Shown: in pieces, positions 8,127 through 17,169 of the stretch
How the letters are laid out: each line of letters starts with the position of its first letter
Numbering within the stretch: position 1 is the stretch's first letter
Assembly: GCF_000093085.1 (NCBI RefSeq)
Contig: NC_014219.1
Location: 2,720,384 to 2,784,383, forward strand
Source of the DNA: [Bacillus] selenitireducens MLS10
GTDB lineage: Bacteria > Bacillota > Bacilli > Bacillales > Salisediminibacteriaceae
DNA: 64,000 nucleotides
Reading direction: 5' to 3'
Position numbers and translations under genes: made by a program
Notes under the pieces: generated by a model
Databases searched by the model: none
What the model saw: only the letters and a program-made list of their open reading frames with translations
Told to the model about the DNA's origin: nothing

Positions 8127-8731
8127 CCGATTCGCTTTGCCCAATCATACCAGTCCTGCCCCTTTTTTATCGACAGTTTTTTCTTGATATTACGCCGGTG
8201 ATTCTCCACCGTTTTCGGAGAAACCGTTAACTTCTTTGCCGTGTCATTTACAGAGAATCCTTTTACCTTCAATTGAAATACTTCCTCTTCCCTGGCTGTT
8301 AACGGTGTCCCTTTACCGTTATTGACGTCAAGGGCATCATCGAAGACACTGGAGAGCTTCAAACGCTCTCCCTTTCTGACTCGGTCAAAATAAAGCATAA
8401 GCTGATCGATGTCAGCCTCCTCATGAAAAATCCCATCAACCAGATGATCATCAAAGAGAAGTTGCTGTTGCCCCTGTTCTTTTCTGTACATGATCAGTTT
8501 CAGATAAGGAGCCGCTTCAGGCCTATCCAGGGGAAAGAAAGCCTGTGGAATCGACGTCTCATATAAATCTTCATGAAGCAAAACGAGGTCAAATGCAAAT
8601 TTGGACATCGCCTGATGCCACTCTCCCTCTGTTTCAGAAGAGACCATATAGGTCACGTCATAGACATCTTTTAGTACTTGCGTAATGCCGTATCGGACGA
8701 GTGGATGCCTGACGCCCAGATGGATTCGCAT
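8114..8731 (-). CDS. LuxR-type regulator with degenerate (pseudo-) receiver domain
   Basis: 205 residues. The C-terminal LTAREEEVFQL...SPKTVENHRRNIKKKL (about residues 141-188) is a clear LuxR/FixJ HTH. The N-terminus has the shape of a receiver (HPLVRYGITQVL), but the acidic pair is replaced by V-R and the phospho-acceptor position reads DLVLLHEDL, with His instead of Asp. It is therefore unlikely to be phosphorylated by a histidine kinase, and none is adjacent. Start at 8729-8731 follows AAAAGGATG. It is divergent from cydA across a 185-bp regulatory region, so control of cytochrome bd is a reasonable guess. Confidence 0.8.
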   Translation of the reverse strand: MRIHLGVRHPLVRYGITQVLKDVYDVTYMVSSETEGEWHQAMSKFAFDLVLLHEDLYETSIPQAFFPLDRPEAAPYLKLIMYRKEQGQQQLLFDDHLVDGIFHEEADIDQLMLYFDRVRKGERLKLSSVFDDALDVNNGKGTPLTAREEEVFQLKVKGFSVNDTAKKLTVSPKTVENHRRNIKKKLSIKKGQDWYDWAKRIGYIR

Positions 8732-8803
8732 GATTTCACATCCTTTTAACGTTTCGTTCAAATTTCGCTCACAAGTTCACGTAAATATGAGGGTTAACCC
8801 CTA

Positions 8804-8822
8804 TAACTCTTTACAAGTTTAT
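8804..8822. promoter_or_regulatory. Palindromic operator candidate upstream of cydA
   Basis: ATAACT-CTTTACA-AGTTAT is a perfect 6-bp inverted repeat with the same 7-base spacer as the msmX palindrome. A second small palindrome GGGTTAACCC (8792-8801) abuts it. The intergenic region 8732-8916 is strongly AT-rich and must hold the cyd promoter; TTTACA within the palindrome is a possible -35, but no good -10 at 17 bp is visible. Confidence 0.5.
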
Positions 8823-8916
8823 TTTATAACATATACATAGTAATAACTATTATTATAAACGCTATACCATTTATGACTGCTCAAAATCTATAGAAGAGAG
8901 AAAGGAATGAACCGCC

Positions 8917-10296
8917 ATGTTTGAATATGATCCGGTATTATTCAGTCGTATTTTAACCTATGTGACACTCGGTTTCCACGTCATATTTGCCACGCTCGGT
9001 GTCGGGGTCCCCCTGATGATTGCCATTGCCGAATGGATGGGCATCAAACGCAACGATCCCCATTATACGCTGATGGCGCGCCGCTGGGCGAGAGGTTTCG
9101 TGATCTCCGTTGCTGTCGGGGTTGTCACAGGTACTGCCATCGCCGTCCAACTTGCACTTCTTTGGCCGAATTTTATGCAGGCCGCTGGACATACGATCGG
9201 TCTCCCGATGTTCATGGAGACATTTGCCTTCTTCTTTGAAGCCATTTTTCTCGGGATCTACTTATACACTTGGGATCGTTTCAAGAGTAAAATGAAACAC
9301 TTCCTGCTCGTCATCCCGATTGTCATCGGTGCCACGGCAAGTGCTTTTTTCATTACATCCGTCAATGCATTTATGAACTATCCGACGGGGTTTCAGCTTG
9401 TCGACGGGGTACTCACGGATGTGAGTCCGCTCTCGGCCATGTTTAACCCGGCAACACCGACGAAAATATCACACGTCATTATCACAGCCTATTTGACGGC
9501 AGCCTTCATTCTCGGGATGGTTGCAGCACTCAAATTGCTGAAGAACAGCAAGTCGGAATATCACCGAAAGGCGCTTCACCTGAACATTACCGCTGCAGCC
9601 GTCTTTGCCATTGCAACAGCCGTTATTGGCGACTTCTCAGGAAAGTATCTGCATGAATACCAGCCAGAAAAATTGGCCGCAGCAGAATGGCATTTCGAAA
9701 CCGAGCCGGGAGCACCGCTGATCCTCGGGGGCATTCTGACGGAGGACAACGACGTGCGCTTCGCCCTTGAAGTTCCCTACGCCCTCAGTATTCTTGCAGG
9801 GGGAACACCGGATACGGTTGTGACAGGGCTGAATGATTTCGATCCTGATTATCTGCCACCTTTATGGGTTCACTATTTCTTCGATACGATGGTCTTCATC
9901 GGCATGTATCTTGCCCTGATTGCCGTCGCCTTCAGTCTCGCAGGGGTCAAGCACCGTTTGAATCCTCTCAAAAACCTGAATCCGCTGAGCCCATGGCTCC
10001 TTAAGCTCATCGTTGCAGGCGGACCGCTCTCGATGCTTGCCATTCAGTCGGGCTGGATCATGGCCGAAGTCGGCAGACAGCCTTGGATCATCAACGGGGT
10101 CATGACGGTCAGTGAAGGTGCCACAACGTCAGACAATGTGGACATCATGCTTTGGCTCTTTATCGCACTCTATGCCGTTCTTGGTGTCACATCTTATATT
10201 GTCCTTCAGAAGATGTTCAAAGAAAATCCGGTTGAAAAAGAAATGAGAGAACGAAACATTCCGGAACAGACAACGAATGGAGGTGAAGACCGGTGA
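8917..10296 (+). CDS. cydA: Cytochrome bd-type menaquinol oxidase subunit I
   Basis: 459 residues with about nine membrane segments. It starts with LFSRILTYVTLGFHVIFATLG, carrying a haem-ligand His near residue 21, and contains conserved CydA segments (NFMQAAGHTIGLPMFMETFAFFFEAIFLGIYLY; GWIMAEVGRQPWI near 370-385). It belongs to the short Q-loop, YthA-like type of Bacillus rather than the long E. coli form. The enzyme reduces O2 to water with menaquinol at low oxygen without pumping protons. GAAAGGAA precedes the ATG. cydB follows with a 4-bp overlap. Confidence 0.93.
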   Translation: MFEYDPVLFSRILTYVTLGFHVIFATLGVGVPLMIAIAEWMGIKRNDPHYTLMARRWARGFVISVAVGVVTGTAIAVQLALLWPNFMQAAGHTIGLPMFMETFAFFFEAIFLGIYLYTWDRFKSKMKHFLLVIPIVIGATASAFFITSVNAFMNYPTGFQLVDGVLTDVSPLSAMFNPATPTKISHVIITAYLTAAFILGMVAALKLLKNSKSEYHRKALHLNITAAAVFAIATAVIGDFSGKYLHEYQPEKLAAAEWHFETEPGAPLILGGILTEDNDVRFALEVPYALSILAGGTPDTVVTGLNDFDPDYLPPLWVHYFFDTMVFIGMYLALIAVAFSLAGVKHRLNPLKNLNPLSPWLLKLIVAGGPLSMLAIQSGWIMAEVGRQPWIINGVMTVSEGATTSDNVDIMLWLFIALYAVLGVTSYIVLQKMFKENPVEKEMRERNIPEQTTNGGEDR

Positions 10297-11306
10297 CCTA
10301 TGAATTAATCGGGATTACCGTCCTCTGGACTTTCCTGTACGGCTATCTCATAGTGGCATCCGTTGACTTTGGTGCCGGTTTCTTGAGCTTCGATGCCAAA
10401 TACCGTAAAAATGATTTCGTCCTGAACAAAGTCATTCAGCGCTATCTGTCTCCGGTATGGGAAGTGACCAACGTCTTTTTGATCTTCTTCCTGATTGGGA
10501 TTATCGGGTTTTTCCCGGATACCGCCTATTACTTTGGCACGGCCCTTCTCATACCCGGAAGCATCGCAGTCATTCTGCTTGCCATCCGCGGTTCTTACTA
10601 TGCGTTTAACACGTATGGGGCAAAAGAGAGCAAAGTCTTCTCTTTTCTTTACGGAGCAACCGGCCTTTTGATTCCGGCCTCCCTTACCGTTGTTCTGACG
10701 GTTTCCCTCGGAGGCTATATCGAGGTCACTGACGGCCGTGTGAATCTCCTGTACACAGAGCTCTTCACGAGTATCTATTCCTGGACGGTCGTACTTTTGG
10801 CTATTTCAAGTGTCCTGTTTATCTCCGCGATGTTTCTGACGTACTATGCATCCCGTGCGAAAGATGAGGCGGCGCTTAAGACGGTTCGCAAATACAGCCT
10901 GAGCTGGGCATTGCCGACCATTATGATGGGGCTGATTGTATTTGCCGTACTGAGTCAGCGAAACGAAACGCAGTTCAACAACATGCTCGATCTCTGGTGG
11001 GCCTTCGCCCTATCCGGCGCCGCATTCCTGATTGCCGTTTGGCTCGTCTGGAAAAAACAGAATTACGGGACGGCGTTCATTCTTGTGATGATTCAGTATT
11101 TCACTGCATTCTTTGCATACGGTTCGGCCCATTTACCTTATTTGTTGTATCCGTATCTGACCATTTATGACGGGTTCACGAATGAATCAATGGCGCTCGC
11201 CCTGATCATCGCATTTATAGCCGGTCTGTTTCTGTTAATTCCATCTCTGTATCTTCTCATGCGCCTGTTCCTGTTTGATCAGGATTATGTACAGGGTAAC
11301 AAATAA
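10293..11306 (+). CDS. cydB: Cytochrome bd-type oxidase subunit II
   Basis: 337 residues, about eight membrane segments, with the CydB-family opening IGITVLWTFLYGYLIVASVDFGAGFL. It partners CydA. The GTG start at 10293 is preceded by GGAGGTGAAGACCG and overlaps the cydA stop, implying coupled translation. It resembles YthB of Bacillus. No cydC/cydD exporter genes follow, in contrast to the B. subtilis cydABCD operon; instead a very small gene follows. Confidence 0.9.
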   Translation: MTYELIGITVLWTFLYGYLIVASVDFGAGFLSFDAKYRKNDFVLNKVIQRYLSPVWEVTNVFLIFFLIGIIGFFPDTAYYFGTALLIPGSIAVILLAIRGSYYAFNTYGAKESKVFSFLYGATGLLIPASLTVVLTVSLGGYIEVTDGRVNLLYTELFTSIYSWTVVLLAISSVLFISAMFLTYYASRAKDEAALKTVRKYSLSWALPTIMMGLIVFAVLSQRNETQFNNMLDLWWAFALSGAAFLIAVWLVWKKQNYGTAFILVMIQYFTAFFAYGSAHLPYLLYPYLTIYDGFTNESMALALIIAFIAGLFLLIPSLYLLMRLFLFDQDYVQGNK

Positions 11307-11324
11307 ATCCGGGAGGTTGATCTG

Positions 11325-11453
11325 ATGGATTTCACGACATTCATGGTGATGTACGCTTCACCGCTCGTTTTGGCAGGCAGTATCGCAGCCGTATTCATCT
11401 GGGCTGCAAAAGGAAAAACACCGGATTGGGTAAAAAGCGACCGGTCCGAATAA
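11325..11453 (+). CDS. Small third subunit of cytochrome bd oxidase (CydS/CydX/YthC-like)
   Basis: 42 residues: an N-terminal MDFTTFMVMYASPLVLAG... hydrophobic helix (residues 5-28) and a short charged tail ending KSDRSE. It lies 18 bases after cydB with a strong GGGAGG Shine-Dalgarno and is followed directly by a terminator, so it is the last gene of the operon. Bd oxidases of Gram-positives contain a roughly 33-residue single-helix subunit (CydS), and the ythABC clusters of Bacillus end with a similar small gene. Assignment rests on position, size and topology. Confidence 0.8.
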   Translation: MDFTTFMVMYASPLVLAGSIAAVFIWAAKGKTPDWVKSDRSE

Positions 11454-11473
11454 CAATCTGTTTGATCACTTAC

Positions 11474-11504
11474 AACCACAGCTGCCCGTCAGCTGTGGTT
11501 TTTT
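11474..11504 (+). terminator. Terminator of the cytochrome bd operon
   Basis: AACCACAGCTG-CCCGT-CAGCTGTGGTT followed by TTTT, 20 bases after the stop of the 42-codon gene. Confidence 0.9.
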
Positions 11505-11622
11505 CCTGGTTCGAACGCTCACTATGGAGATGAAAGCCATCCCAGGAAATCACGAAGCCGTGTTTTCCCCTGTGATCATGCAGGGTATAGTGGATCATAG
11601 CCCGTAAATGGAGGAATGATAA

Positions 11623-12504
11623 ATGAAAGTCTCACATCTGAGCAAATCCATACATAGCAGATCCATCCTGAACGATCTCAGTTTTACAATCAGAACAGGA
11701 AGCATTACCGGAATCATCGGAAGAAACGGTGCCGGGAAGACGACACTCCTTCGCACGATGGCAGGCATTCTTGTGCCTGACCGGGGTGATGTCACTATCA
11801 ACGGCAAAAGCATCATCCGACACCCCGCTGAAAAACAATCTCTGATCTTTGTTCCGGATAACCTTGAAGCTTTAAAAACTTACAGTACCAAGGAGCTTGT
11901 TCATCTCTACAAGCTTGTCTATCCGCGTTTTGATATGGATTATTTTGAAGAAATGCGTGCCCTGTTCTCCTTGCCGGACGTCACGCGCCTTACCAAATAC
12001 TCCAAAGGCATGAAAGCTCTGTTTGTATTAATTCTGTCCTTTGCCTGCCGTGTTGACTACCTTCTGTTGGATGAACCGACGGACGGGCTTGATGCCGTTG
12101 TCAAAAAGAAAGTGTTGCACTTTCTGACGGAACAGGCACGGGCGAATCATGTATCCGTCATGATTGCGAGCCACAGGCTTGAAGAGCTCGATTATATGGT
12201 GGACGATGTCCTTATTCTTCGAAACGGCGAGCTTGACGAGCACTTTGCCATTCGCGATTTAAAAAAACAATACAGAAAACTCCAGGTCGCTTATGAAGGA
12301 GAGGCTCTCATTCCTGATTTTATTCGAAACCGGGTCATTGAACTCGATCGAACCGGAAGCGTCCATGCAATTCTGATTCCAAACGAAGACAAGAGTATCT
12401 ATGATCAGCTGAAAGACACTCAGCCCATTCTCCTCGAAGAACTGACACTCAGTCTTGAAGATATTTTCCTCGCCAGGTTAGGAGGGAATGACGATGTTCT
12501 CTAA
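11623..12504 (+). CDS. ABC transporter ATP-binding protein (YtrB-like)
   Basis: 293 residues. Walker A GRNGAGKTT (about 36-44), Walker B YLLLDEPTDGLD (about 147-158) and the switch His in SHRLEEL are intact. The signature motif is YSKGMKALF instead of LSGGQ, as in YtrB/EcsA-like exporter ATPases. The C-terminal 70 residues are an extension after HFAIRDLKKQ. GGAGG lies ten bases before the ATG. The next gene, a permease, overlaps its end. In Bacillus ytr-type cassettes are preceded by a GntR regulator; none is present here, and no clear promoter stands out in 11505-11622. Confidence 0.85.
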   Translation: MKVSHLSKSIHSRSILNDLSFTIRTGSITGIIGRNGAGKTTLLRTMAGILVPDRGDVTINGKSIIRHPAEKQSLIFVPDNLEALKTYSTKELVHLYKLVYPRFDMDYFEEMRALFSLPDVTRLTKYSKGMKALFVLILSFACRVDYLLLDEPTDGLDAVVKKKVLHFLTEQARANHVSVMIASHRLEELDYMVDDVLILRNGELDEHFAIRDLKKQYRKLQVAYEGEALIPDFIRNRVIELDRTGSVHAILIPNEDKSIYDQLKDTQPILLEELTLSLEDIFLARLGGNDDVL

Positions 12505-13507
12505 GGCTCTCTTTTTTCAAAATTATAAGCATACGAAACTCTTACTCTGGATCATTCTCGCCATGTTTGTGATTCATATGCCGTTCCAGGCGACGCTTTC
12601 CATTGAACACTGGAACGAGCGGGCCGATATGGCAGAAACGATTGATAATTATGTGTATGAAGTGCAGCGGTGGGATCTGATACAGGTCTTTTCTGAAGGA
12701 GCGGTGACGATCTTCCTCGTCATTGGCATCATCGGCCTTGCCGCCATGCTGATCGGTCTTGAGCGGAATACCCGCAGACAGGATTTCACCCTGTCTCTCC
12801 CATACAGCAGAATTACCTCGTTTGTTCATAAGTGGCTATATGGCACGGCAGCAATCGTGGTTTTTCATTTTGTGAATTTTTGGATCGCTTATTTCATTAT
12901 CTATCAATCCCGACATCAGCTGAGCTTTGAGCAAGTCACATTTAACGAAATTCTCTACGAACCGATGCTTGGCTTCATTCTGCTGTATACCTTTGCACTG
13001 ATGATTGGCAGCATCAGCGGAGAGATGATCTCTCAGCTCGGACTGACTGCACTGTTCGGCTTCCTTCCTCTCGGCATCTTCTATCTCATGCAAGACTTAA
13101 TCGATGTCCACTTTGGTACAGTCGTGCCCTTGCCCATCTGGGTGGAGTTCATTACGCCCTTTATTTATGTATTTGATGGTGGCCAGGGAGGTCCATTTTT
13201 GATTTTTCGTTTTATCGGCATCGCGCTCTTTTTCGTGGCGGGACTTTGGTTGTACCGAAAATCTCCTGCAGAGTTCAATGGTGAGTTTCTCGTGTATAAA
13301 AGAATTCAACCAGTTTTGACCGTCCTGATCGTCCTGATGATCTCCTTTTTCGGAGGAAGCTTTATTACATCACTCGCTCCATGGACCGCCGATGTCCTCC
13401 GAATCCTCTCATATTGGATCGGCTTTACGGTATTTTTACTCTTTGCTGTCCTGATTGTCCGCAAAATTACGGAAATGCGCTTGTTAACTGCCGGTGGTTC
13501 AGACTGA
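12494..13507 (+). CDS. ABC transporter permease partner
   Basis: 337 residues with six to eight hydrophobic segments (for example LLLWIILAMFVIHMP near 16-30, FLVIGIIGLAAMLIG near 75-90 and a final VFLLFAVLIV), a profile of ABC-2-like exporter permeases. It overlaps the ATPase gene, so the two form one exporter. Two ATGs exist at 12488 and 12494; the second is eight bases from GGAGG and is chosen. Substrate unknown; Ytr-type systems respond to cell-wall antibiotics in Bacillus, which is only an analogy here. Confidence 0.75.
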   Translation: MFSKALFFQNYKHTKLLLWIILAMFVIHMPFQATLSIEHWNERADMAETIDNYVYEVQRWDLIQVFSEGAVTIFLVIGIIGLAAMLIGLERNTRRQDFTLSLPYSRITSFVHKWLYGTAAIVVFHFVNFWIAYFIIYQSRHQLSFEQVTFNEILYEPMLGFILLYTFALMIGSISGEMISQLGLTALFGFLPLGIFYLMQDLIDVHFGTVVPLPIWVEFITPFIYVFDGGQGGPFLIFRFIGIALFFVAGLWLYRKSPAEFNGEFLVYKRIQPVLTVLIVLMISFFGGSFITSLAPWTADVLRILSYWIGFTVFLLFAVLIVRKITEMRLLTAGGSD

Positions 13508-13521
13508 TTGAAATAAAACGG

Positions 13522-13550
13522 TTGCAAAACTTGTATATACAAGTTATACT
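13522..13550 (+). promoter_or_regulatory. Sigma-A promoter with TreR-type operator in the spacer, upstream of treP
   Basis: -35 TTGCAA (13522-13527) and -10 TATACT (13545-13550) are separated by exactly 17 bases. The spacer is filled by the perfect palindrome AACTTGTATATACAAGTT (13528-13545), which resembles the TTGTATATACAA site recognised by the GntR-type trehalose repressor TreR of Bacillus. A repressor bound here would block RNA polymerase directly. Confidence 0.8.
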
Positions 13551-13590
13551 GGCATTACGTTAAACTGATCATTATCAGGAGGGTTTTCGA

Positions 13591-15027
13591 ATGCCAAAAT
13601 ATGAACAACAGGTCAACGAGATTCTCGAAGCCATAGGCGGCGAAGAGAATATCGACAAGGTTACCCATTGTGTAACGAGACTTCGTCTTGCCCTGCACGA
13701 TGAAAGCAAAGTGGATGTGGACAAACTTGAAGCCATCGACATCGTCAAGGGTTCCTTTTCGACAAGCGGACAATTTCAAATTATTATCGGTCAGGGGACG
13801 GTGGACCAGGTCTACCGCGATCTGATTGAAATGACCGATATCGGTGAATCGTCCAAACAGGATGTCAAGGATGCCTCCGCGCAAAAAATGAACCCGTTTC
13901 AGCGCGCGATTAAAACACTCGCCGACATTTTCATTCCGATTCTTCCGGCGATCGTGACCGCAGGTCTGCTCCTCGGTTTGAACAACATCCTTGCCGGTGA
14001 AGGCATTTTTGGTTTCATCTCCGACGAGCTAGCCGATCAATCGATTATTGATGTCTATCCGCAATGGTCCGGACTTGCCGATATGATCTTTGTCATTGCC
14101 CACGCAGCCTTCGCATTCTTACCTGCCTTAATCGGCTGGTCTGCAGTAAAACGTTTCGGCGGCAGTGATCTTTTGGGGATTGTACTCGGTCTGATACTCG
14201 TGCATCCCGATCTCTTAAGTGCCTGGGAATATGCAGGTGCAGTGGAAGACGGCAATGTTCCGGTCTGGAATTTATTCGGATTTGATGTGGAAGCCATCGG
14301 CTATCAGGGACAGGTTTTACCGGTCCTGTTTGCTTCACTCCTTCTCGCAAAAATTGAACTTGCATTAAGAAAACGAGTACCGGACGCGATCCAAATGCTG
14401 GTCGTAGCGCCCGTTGCACTCCTCGTGACCGGTCTTGTCACATTTATCCTGATTGGACCGATTACGTTCGCACTCGGTAACGGCATTACAGCAGGCTTTC
14501 TCTGGCTCTTTGATATGGCACCTGCCATTGGCGGCCTTCTTTACGGCATTTTATATGCACCGCTTGTCGTAACCGGCATGCATCACGTATTTCTGGCTGT
14601 TGATCTGCAGCTGACAGGTTCCGGAGACGGCACATTCCTCTGGCCAATTCTTGCCCTGTCAAATATCGCGCAGGGTTCCGCGGCGCTCGCTGTGATCTTC
14701 CTGACGAAGAGTGAGAACCTGAAAGGTCTCTCCAGTACGTCTGCGGTTTCTGCATACCTTGGTGTAACGGAACCGGCCATGTTTGGTGTCAACATCCGCT
14801 ATAAGTTCCCGTTCGTCATTGCGATTATGAGTTCAGCAACAGCGGCAACATTTATCAGCCTGAATCAGGTGCTTGCAGCATCTGTCGGGGTTGGCGGTCT
14901 CCCTGCGATCCTTTCAATTCTGCCTGGAGATATGCCGGCATTCTTCGTTGGGATGCTGATTGCCTTCTTCATGCCGATCATCCTGATGCTGATCTACGGC
15001 AAACTCTTTATGAAAGAAAAGCTGTAA
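13591..15027 (+). CDS. treP: PTS system trehalose-type EIIBC component
   Basis: 478 residues. The EIIB domain (1-90) has the phosphorylated cysteine in THCVTRLRL (C27); a linker leads to an EIIC domain of about ten membrane segments (110-475). No EIIA domain is fused, as in TreP, which borrows the glucose EIIA. The family covers sucrose and trehalose EIIBC; the trehalose assignment rests on the TreR-like operator in its promoter. CAGGAGGG precedes the ATG. Unusually, neither phosphotrehalase (treA) nor treR follows; a terminator ends the transcript and the next genes are unrelated. Confidence 0.85.
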   Translation: MPKYEQQVNEILEAIGGEENIDKVTHCVTRLRLALHDESKVDVDKLEAIDIVKGSFSTSGQFQIIIGQGTVDQVYRDLIEMTDIGESSKQDVKDASAQKMNPFQRAIKTLADIFIPILPAIVTAGLLLGLNNILAGEGIFGFISDELADQSIIDVYPQWSGLADMIFVIAHAAFAFLPALIGWSAVKRFGGSDLLGIVLGLILVHPDLLSAWEYAGAVEDGNVPVWNLFGFDVEAIGYQGQVLPVLFASLLLAKIELALRKRVPDAIQMLVVAPVALLVTGLVTFILIGPITFALGNGITAGFLWLFDMAPAIGGLLYGILYAPLVVTGMHHVFLAVDLQLTGSGDGTFLWPILALSNIAQGSAALAVIFLTKSENLKGLSSTSAVSAYLGVTEPAMFGVNIRYKFPFVIAIMSSATAATFISLNQVLAASVGVGGLPAILSILPGDMPAFFVGMLIAFFMPIILMLIYGKLFMKEKL

Positions 15028-15034
15028 ACCACAC

Positions 15035-15067
15035 AAAAAGCAGTGCCTCGATGGGCACTGCTTTTTT
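15035..15067 (+). terminator. Terminator after treP
   Basis: AAAAAGCAGTGCC-TCGAT-GGGCACTGCTTTTTT immediately after the treP stop codon; probably also works for the converging psuG gene. Confidence 0.9.
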
Positions 15068-15103
15068 ATGCTTGTTTCGATAACATTCTCATCCGTTTCA
15101 GAT

Positions 15104-16033
15104 TCAGCTGTCTGATGACTTTCGCTTGTTCAGTTCAACGGCAACCTGTGCACCATTGACCGCATTGTGCTTCACAAGGGCAATATTCGTCGTCAGGGTG
15201 GCTCCGTCACTCAGTTCTTTTAATCGGCTTAAGAGATAAGGTGTTGTATCCTTCCCTTTGATTCCCTGATCTTTCGCTTCCTGAATGGCCTGGGCAATCA
15301 TTCGGTCAATATCGGCTTTCTCCATCTGATCTTCGGTTGGCACCGGATTGGCGATAACCGCTCCGCCATGTAATCCGAGATCCCATTTCACACGAAGCAT
15401 TTCAGCTATCGCTTCAGGGGATGTGCCGTTCACATCGACGCCGAATTCACTTTCGCGTGTATAGAACGCCGGGAAAGTGTCTGTCTCATAGCCGATTACC
15501 GGAACGCCATGCGTCTCGAGATATTCAAGTGTGAGCCCGATATCAAGGATCGACTTGGCACCTGCGCAGACAACGGCCACATTTGTCTTGGCAAGTTCCT
15601 GCAGATCTGCCGAGATATCCATTGTTGTTTCAGCTCCACGGTGCACACCGCCAATCCCGCCTGTTACAAAGACGTCTATTCCGGCGAGGGCCGCGCAGAT
15701 CATTGTCGCAGAAACCGTTGTCGCCCCTGCCTGTTTGCTCGCCAGGATCTGAGGGATGTCACGTCTGCTCACTTTGGCAATATCTTCACCCTTCGCAAAT
15801 GCTTCCAGCTCATCGTGGGTCATGCCGATTCTGATTTTGCCATCAATCAGGGCAATCGTTGCCGGAACAGCCCCTTGTTGACGAATGATGTTCTCTACGT
15901 CCTCTGCTGTTTCAAGATTTTGCGGATACGGCATGCCGTGCGAAATAATGGTGGACTCGAGTGCGACGATCGCCTTTCCCTGTTCCTTGGCTTCCTTTAC
16001 TTCCGGTGAATAGACAAGATATGATGTGTTCAT
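15104..16033 (-). CDS. psuG: Pseudouridine-5'-phosphate glycosidase
   Basis: 309 residues, the normal length of PsuG (IndA family). Conserved segments visible are [20 protein letters not shown] (near 18-37), [28 protein letters not shown] (near 104-131) and the [12 protein letters not shown] end. It cleaves pseudouridine 5'-phosphate to uracil and ribose 5-phosphate in the cytoplasm. The gene overlaps the upstream psuK by 4 bp, so kinase and glycosidase are coupled, the usual two-step catabolic pair. ATG at 16031-16033 with a GGAGGAATG Shine-Dalgarno. No pseudouridine transporter gene is adjacent. Confidence 0.93.
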   Translation of the reverse strand: MNTSYLVYSPEVKEAKEQGKAIVALESTIISHGMPYPQNLETAEDVENIIRQQGAVPATIALIDGKIRIGMTHDELEAFAKGEDIAKVSRRDIPQILASKQAGATTVSATMICAALAGIDVFVTGGIGGVHRGAETTMDISADLQELAKTNVAVVCAGAKSILDIGLTLEYLETHGVPVIGYETDTFPAFYTRESEFGVDVNGTSPEAIAEMLRVKWDLGLHGGAVIANPVPTEDQMEKADIDRMIAQAIQEAKDQGIKGKDTTPYLLSRLKELSDGATLTTNIALVKHNAVNGAQVAVELNKRKSSDS

Positions 16034-17169
16034 GTTTCATTCCTCCTGTTTTTTATGAGTTGGGTCATCCATTTTTCATGTAACCATTCCGATACCGTTT
16101 CCTTTGACTCAAGCGTCAGCTTGGCAGTCGCAAGCCCTGTATCCGCTGCCTCTTCAAGCGTCATTCCGAGTGAAAGTCCGTGAAGCACGCCTGAACTGAA
16201 CGCGTCTCCTGCTCCTGTCACATCTTCTACGTCTGCCGCAGGTGCTCTTTTGGCAATAGGTTCTCCACCGGCTTCCATGAGAAGCACACCTTCACTGCCC
16301 TTTGTGATGATCACCTGACGGATACCATGTTCGATCAGCTTCCTGATCGCTCTTTCTTCATCCGTTTCCCGTATTCCGAACCAGCGTTCAGTCAGTGCAA
16401 GGGCTTCAAGCCTGTTCAGGATCAGGAGATCAATCACTTCGGGCCTTTCAGGGATCCGGTCAAGCTTTTGTGCAGATACCGGAATTACGGCCAGTTTTGT
16501 TTCCGGCTGTGCCTCTTTTTTATGAAAGACTTCATTCAATGCTTCTTTCGGCAAATTCGTATCTGTTACATACCAGCTGCAGGCCCCGGCCTTCGTCAGT
16601 ATCTGTTTCATCTCTTCCGCTGTGACCGTATCATAGATGTCCATATCCGCCACTGCGAACACGAGATCATGCCGATCATCGAGTACAGCCAGATAGTTCC
16701 CTGTTGAGGCCTTTGTCCGTTCGATGCTCAATTGCAGGTCAATCCCCTCATTCACACTGTGACTTCGAAGGTAGTCACCGTCGGAATCTGCGCCGATTAC
16801 CGTGAACAGTCTTACTTCAGATCCCATTTTGGAAAGGTTCTCTGCAATATTCCTTGCTACACCGCCCCTCGACATGTCTGTATGCCCGGGATTCGAGTCG
16901 CCCATCTGCAGCGTTTGCCTGAGAATCGCCTTTCTGTCCACATTCGCGCCACCAATAATCAGCATCCCTGGTTTCTCATTGACGATATAAGCCCGCCCCT
17001 GAATGAATCCCGTCTGAGTTAAAGAAGAAATGTAACCTGCAACCGCTGAGCGTGATACATCAAGTTGCCGTGCCAGTTCCTGTTGGGAAATAAAAGGGTC
17101 CTGTTTGATCAGCTCCATGATCCGCTGTTCTTTTTCCTTCATCGCCTCCATCACCTCCATCACCTCCAA
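16030..17169 (-). CDS. psuK: Pseudouridine kinase with N-terminal helix-turn-helix (PfkB family)
   Basis: 379 residues. Residues about 10-60 are a winged HTH ([20 protein letters not shown]...[12 protein letters not shown]), followed by a PfkB sugar-kinase domain with DNA-like hallmarks [12 protein letters not shown] and the C-terminal catalytic [13 protein letters not shown] (near 318-330). It phosphorylates pseudouridine for PsuG. The HTH suggests autoregulation, and a palindrome lies right at the promoter. The exact start is uncertain: three 9-bp ATGGAGGTG-type repeats give ATGs at 17169, 17160, 17151 plus one at 17142, each near a GGAGG. Confidence 0.88.
   Translation of the reverse strand: MEVMEVMEAMKEKEQRIMELIKQDPFISQQELARQLDVSRSAVAGYISSLTQTGFIQGRAYIVNEKPGMLIIGGANVDRKAILRQTLQMGDSNPGHTDMSRGGVARNIAENLSKMGSEVRLFTVIGADSDGDYLRSHSVNEGIDLQLSIERTKASTGNYLAVLDDRHDLVFAVADMDIYDTVTAEEMKQILTKAGACSWYVTDTNLPKEALNEVFHKKEAQPETKLAVIPVSAQKLDRIPERPEVIDLLILNRLEALALTERWFGIRETDEERAIRKLIEHGIRQVIITKGSEGVLLMEAGGEPIAKRAPAADVEDVTGAGDAFSSGVLHGLSLGMTLEEAADTGLATAKLTLESKETVSEWLHEKWMTQLIKNRRNET

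Noticed and set aside
13509-13526. cre-like sequence overlapping the treP -35
   Set aside because: Three defined positions of the CcpA consensus mismatch; too weak beside the clear TreR-like operator.
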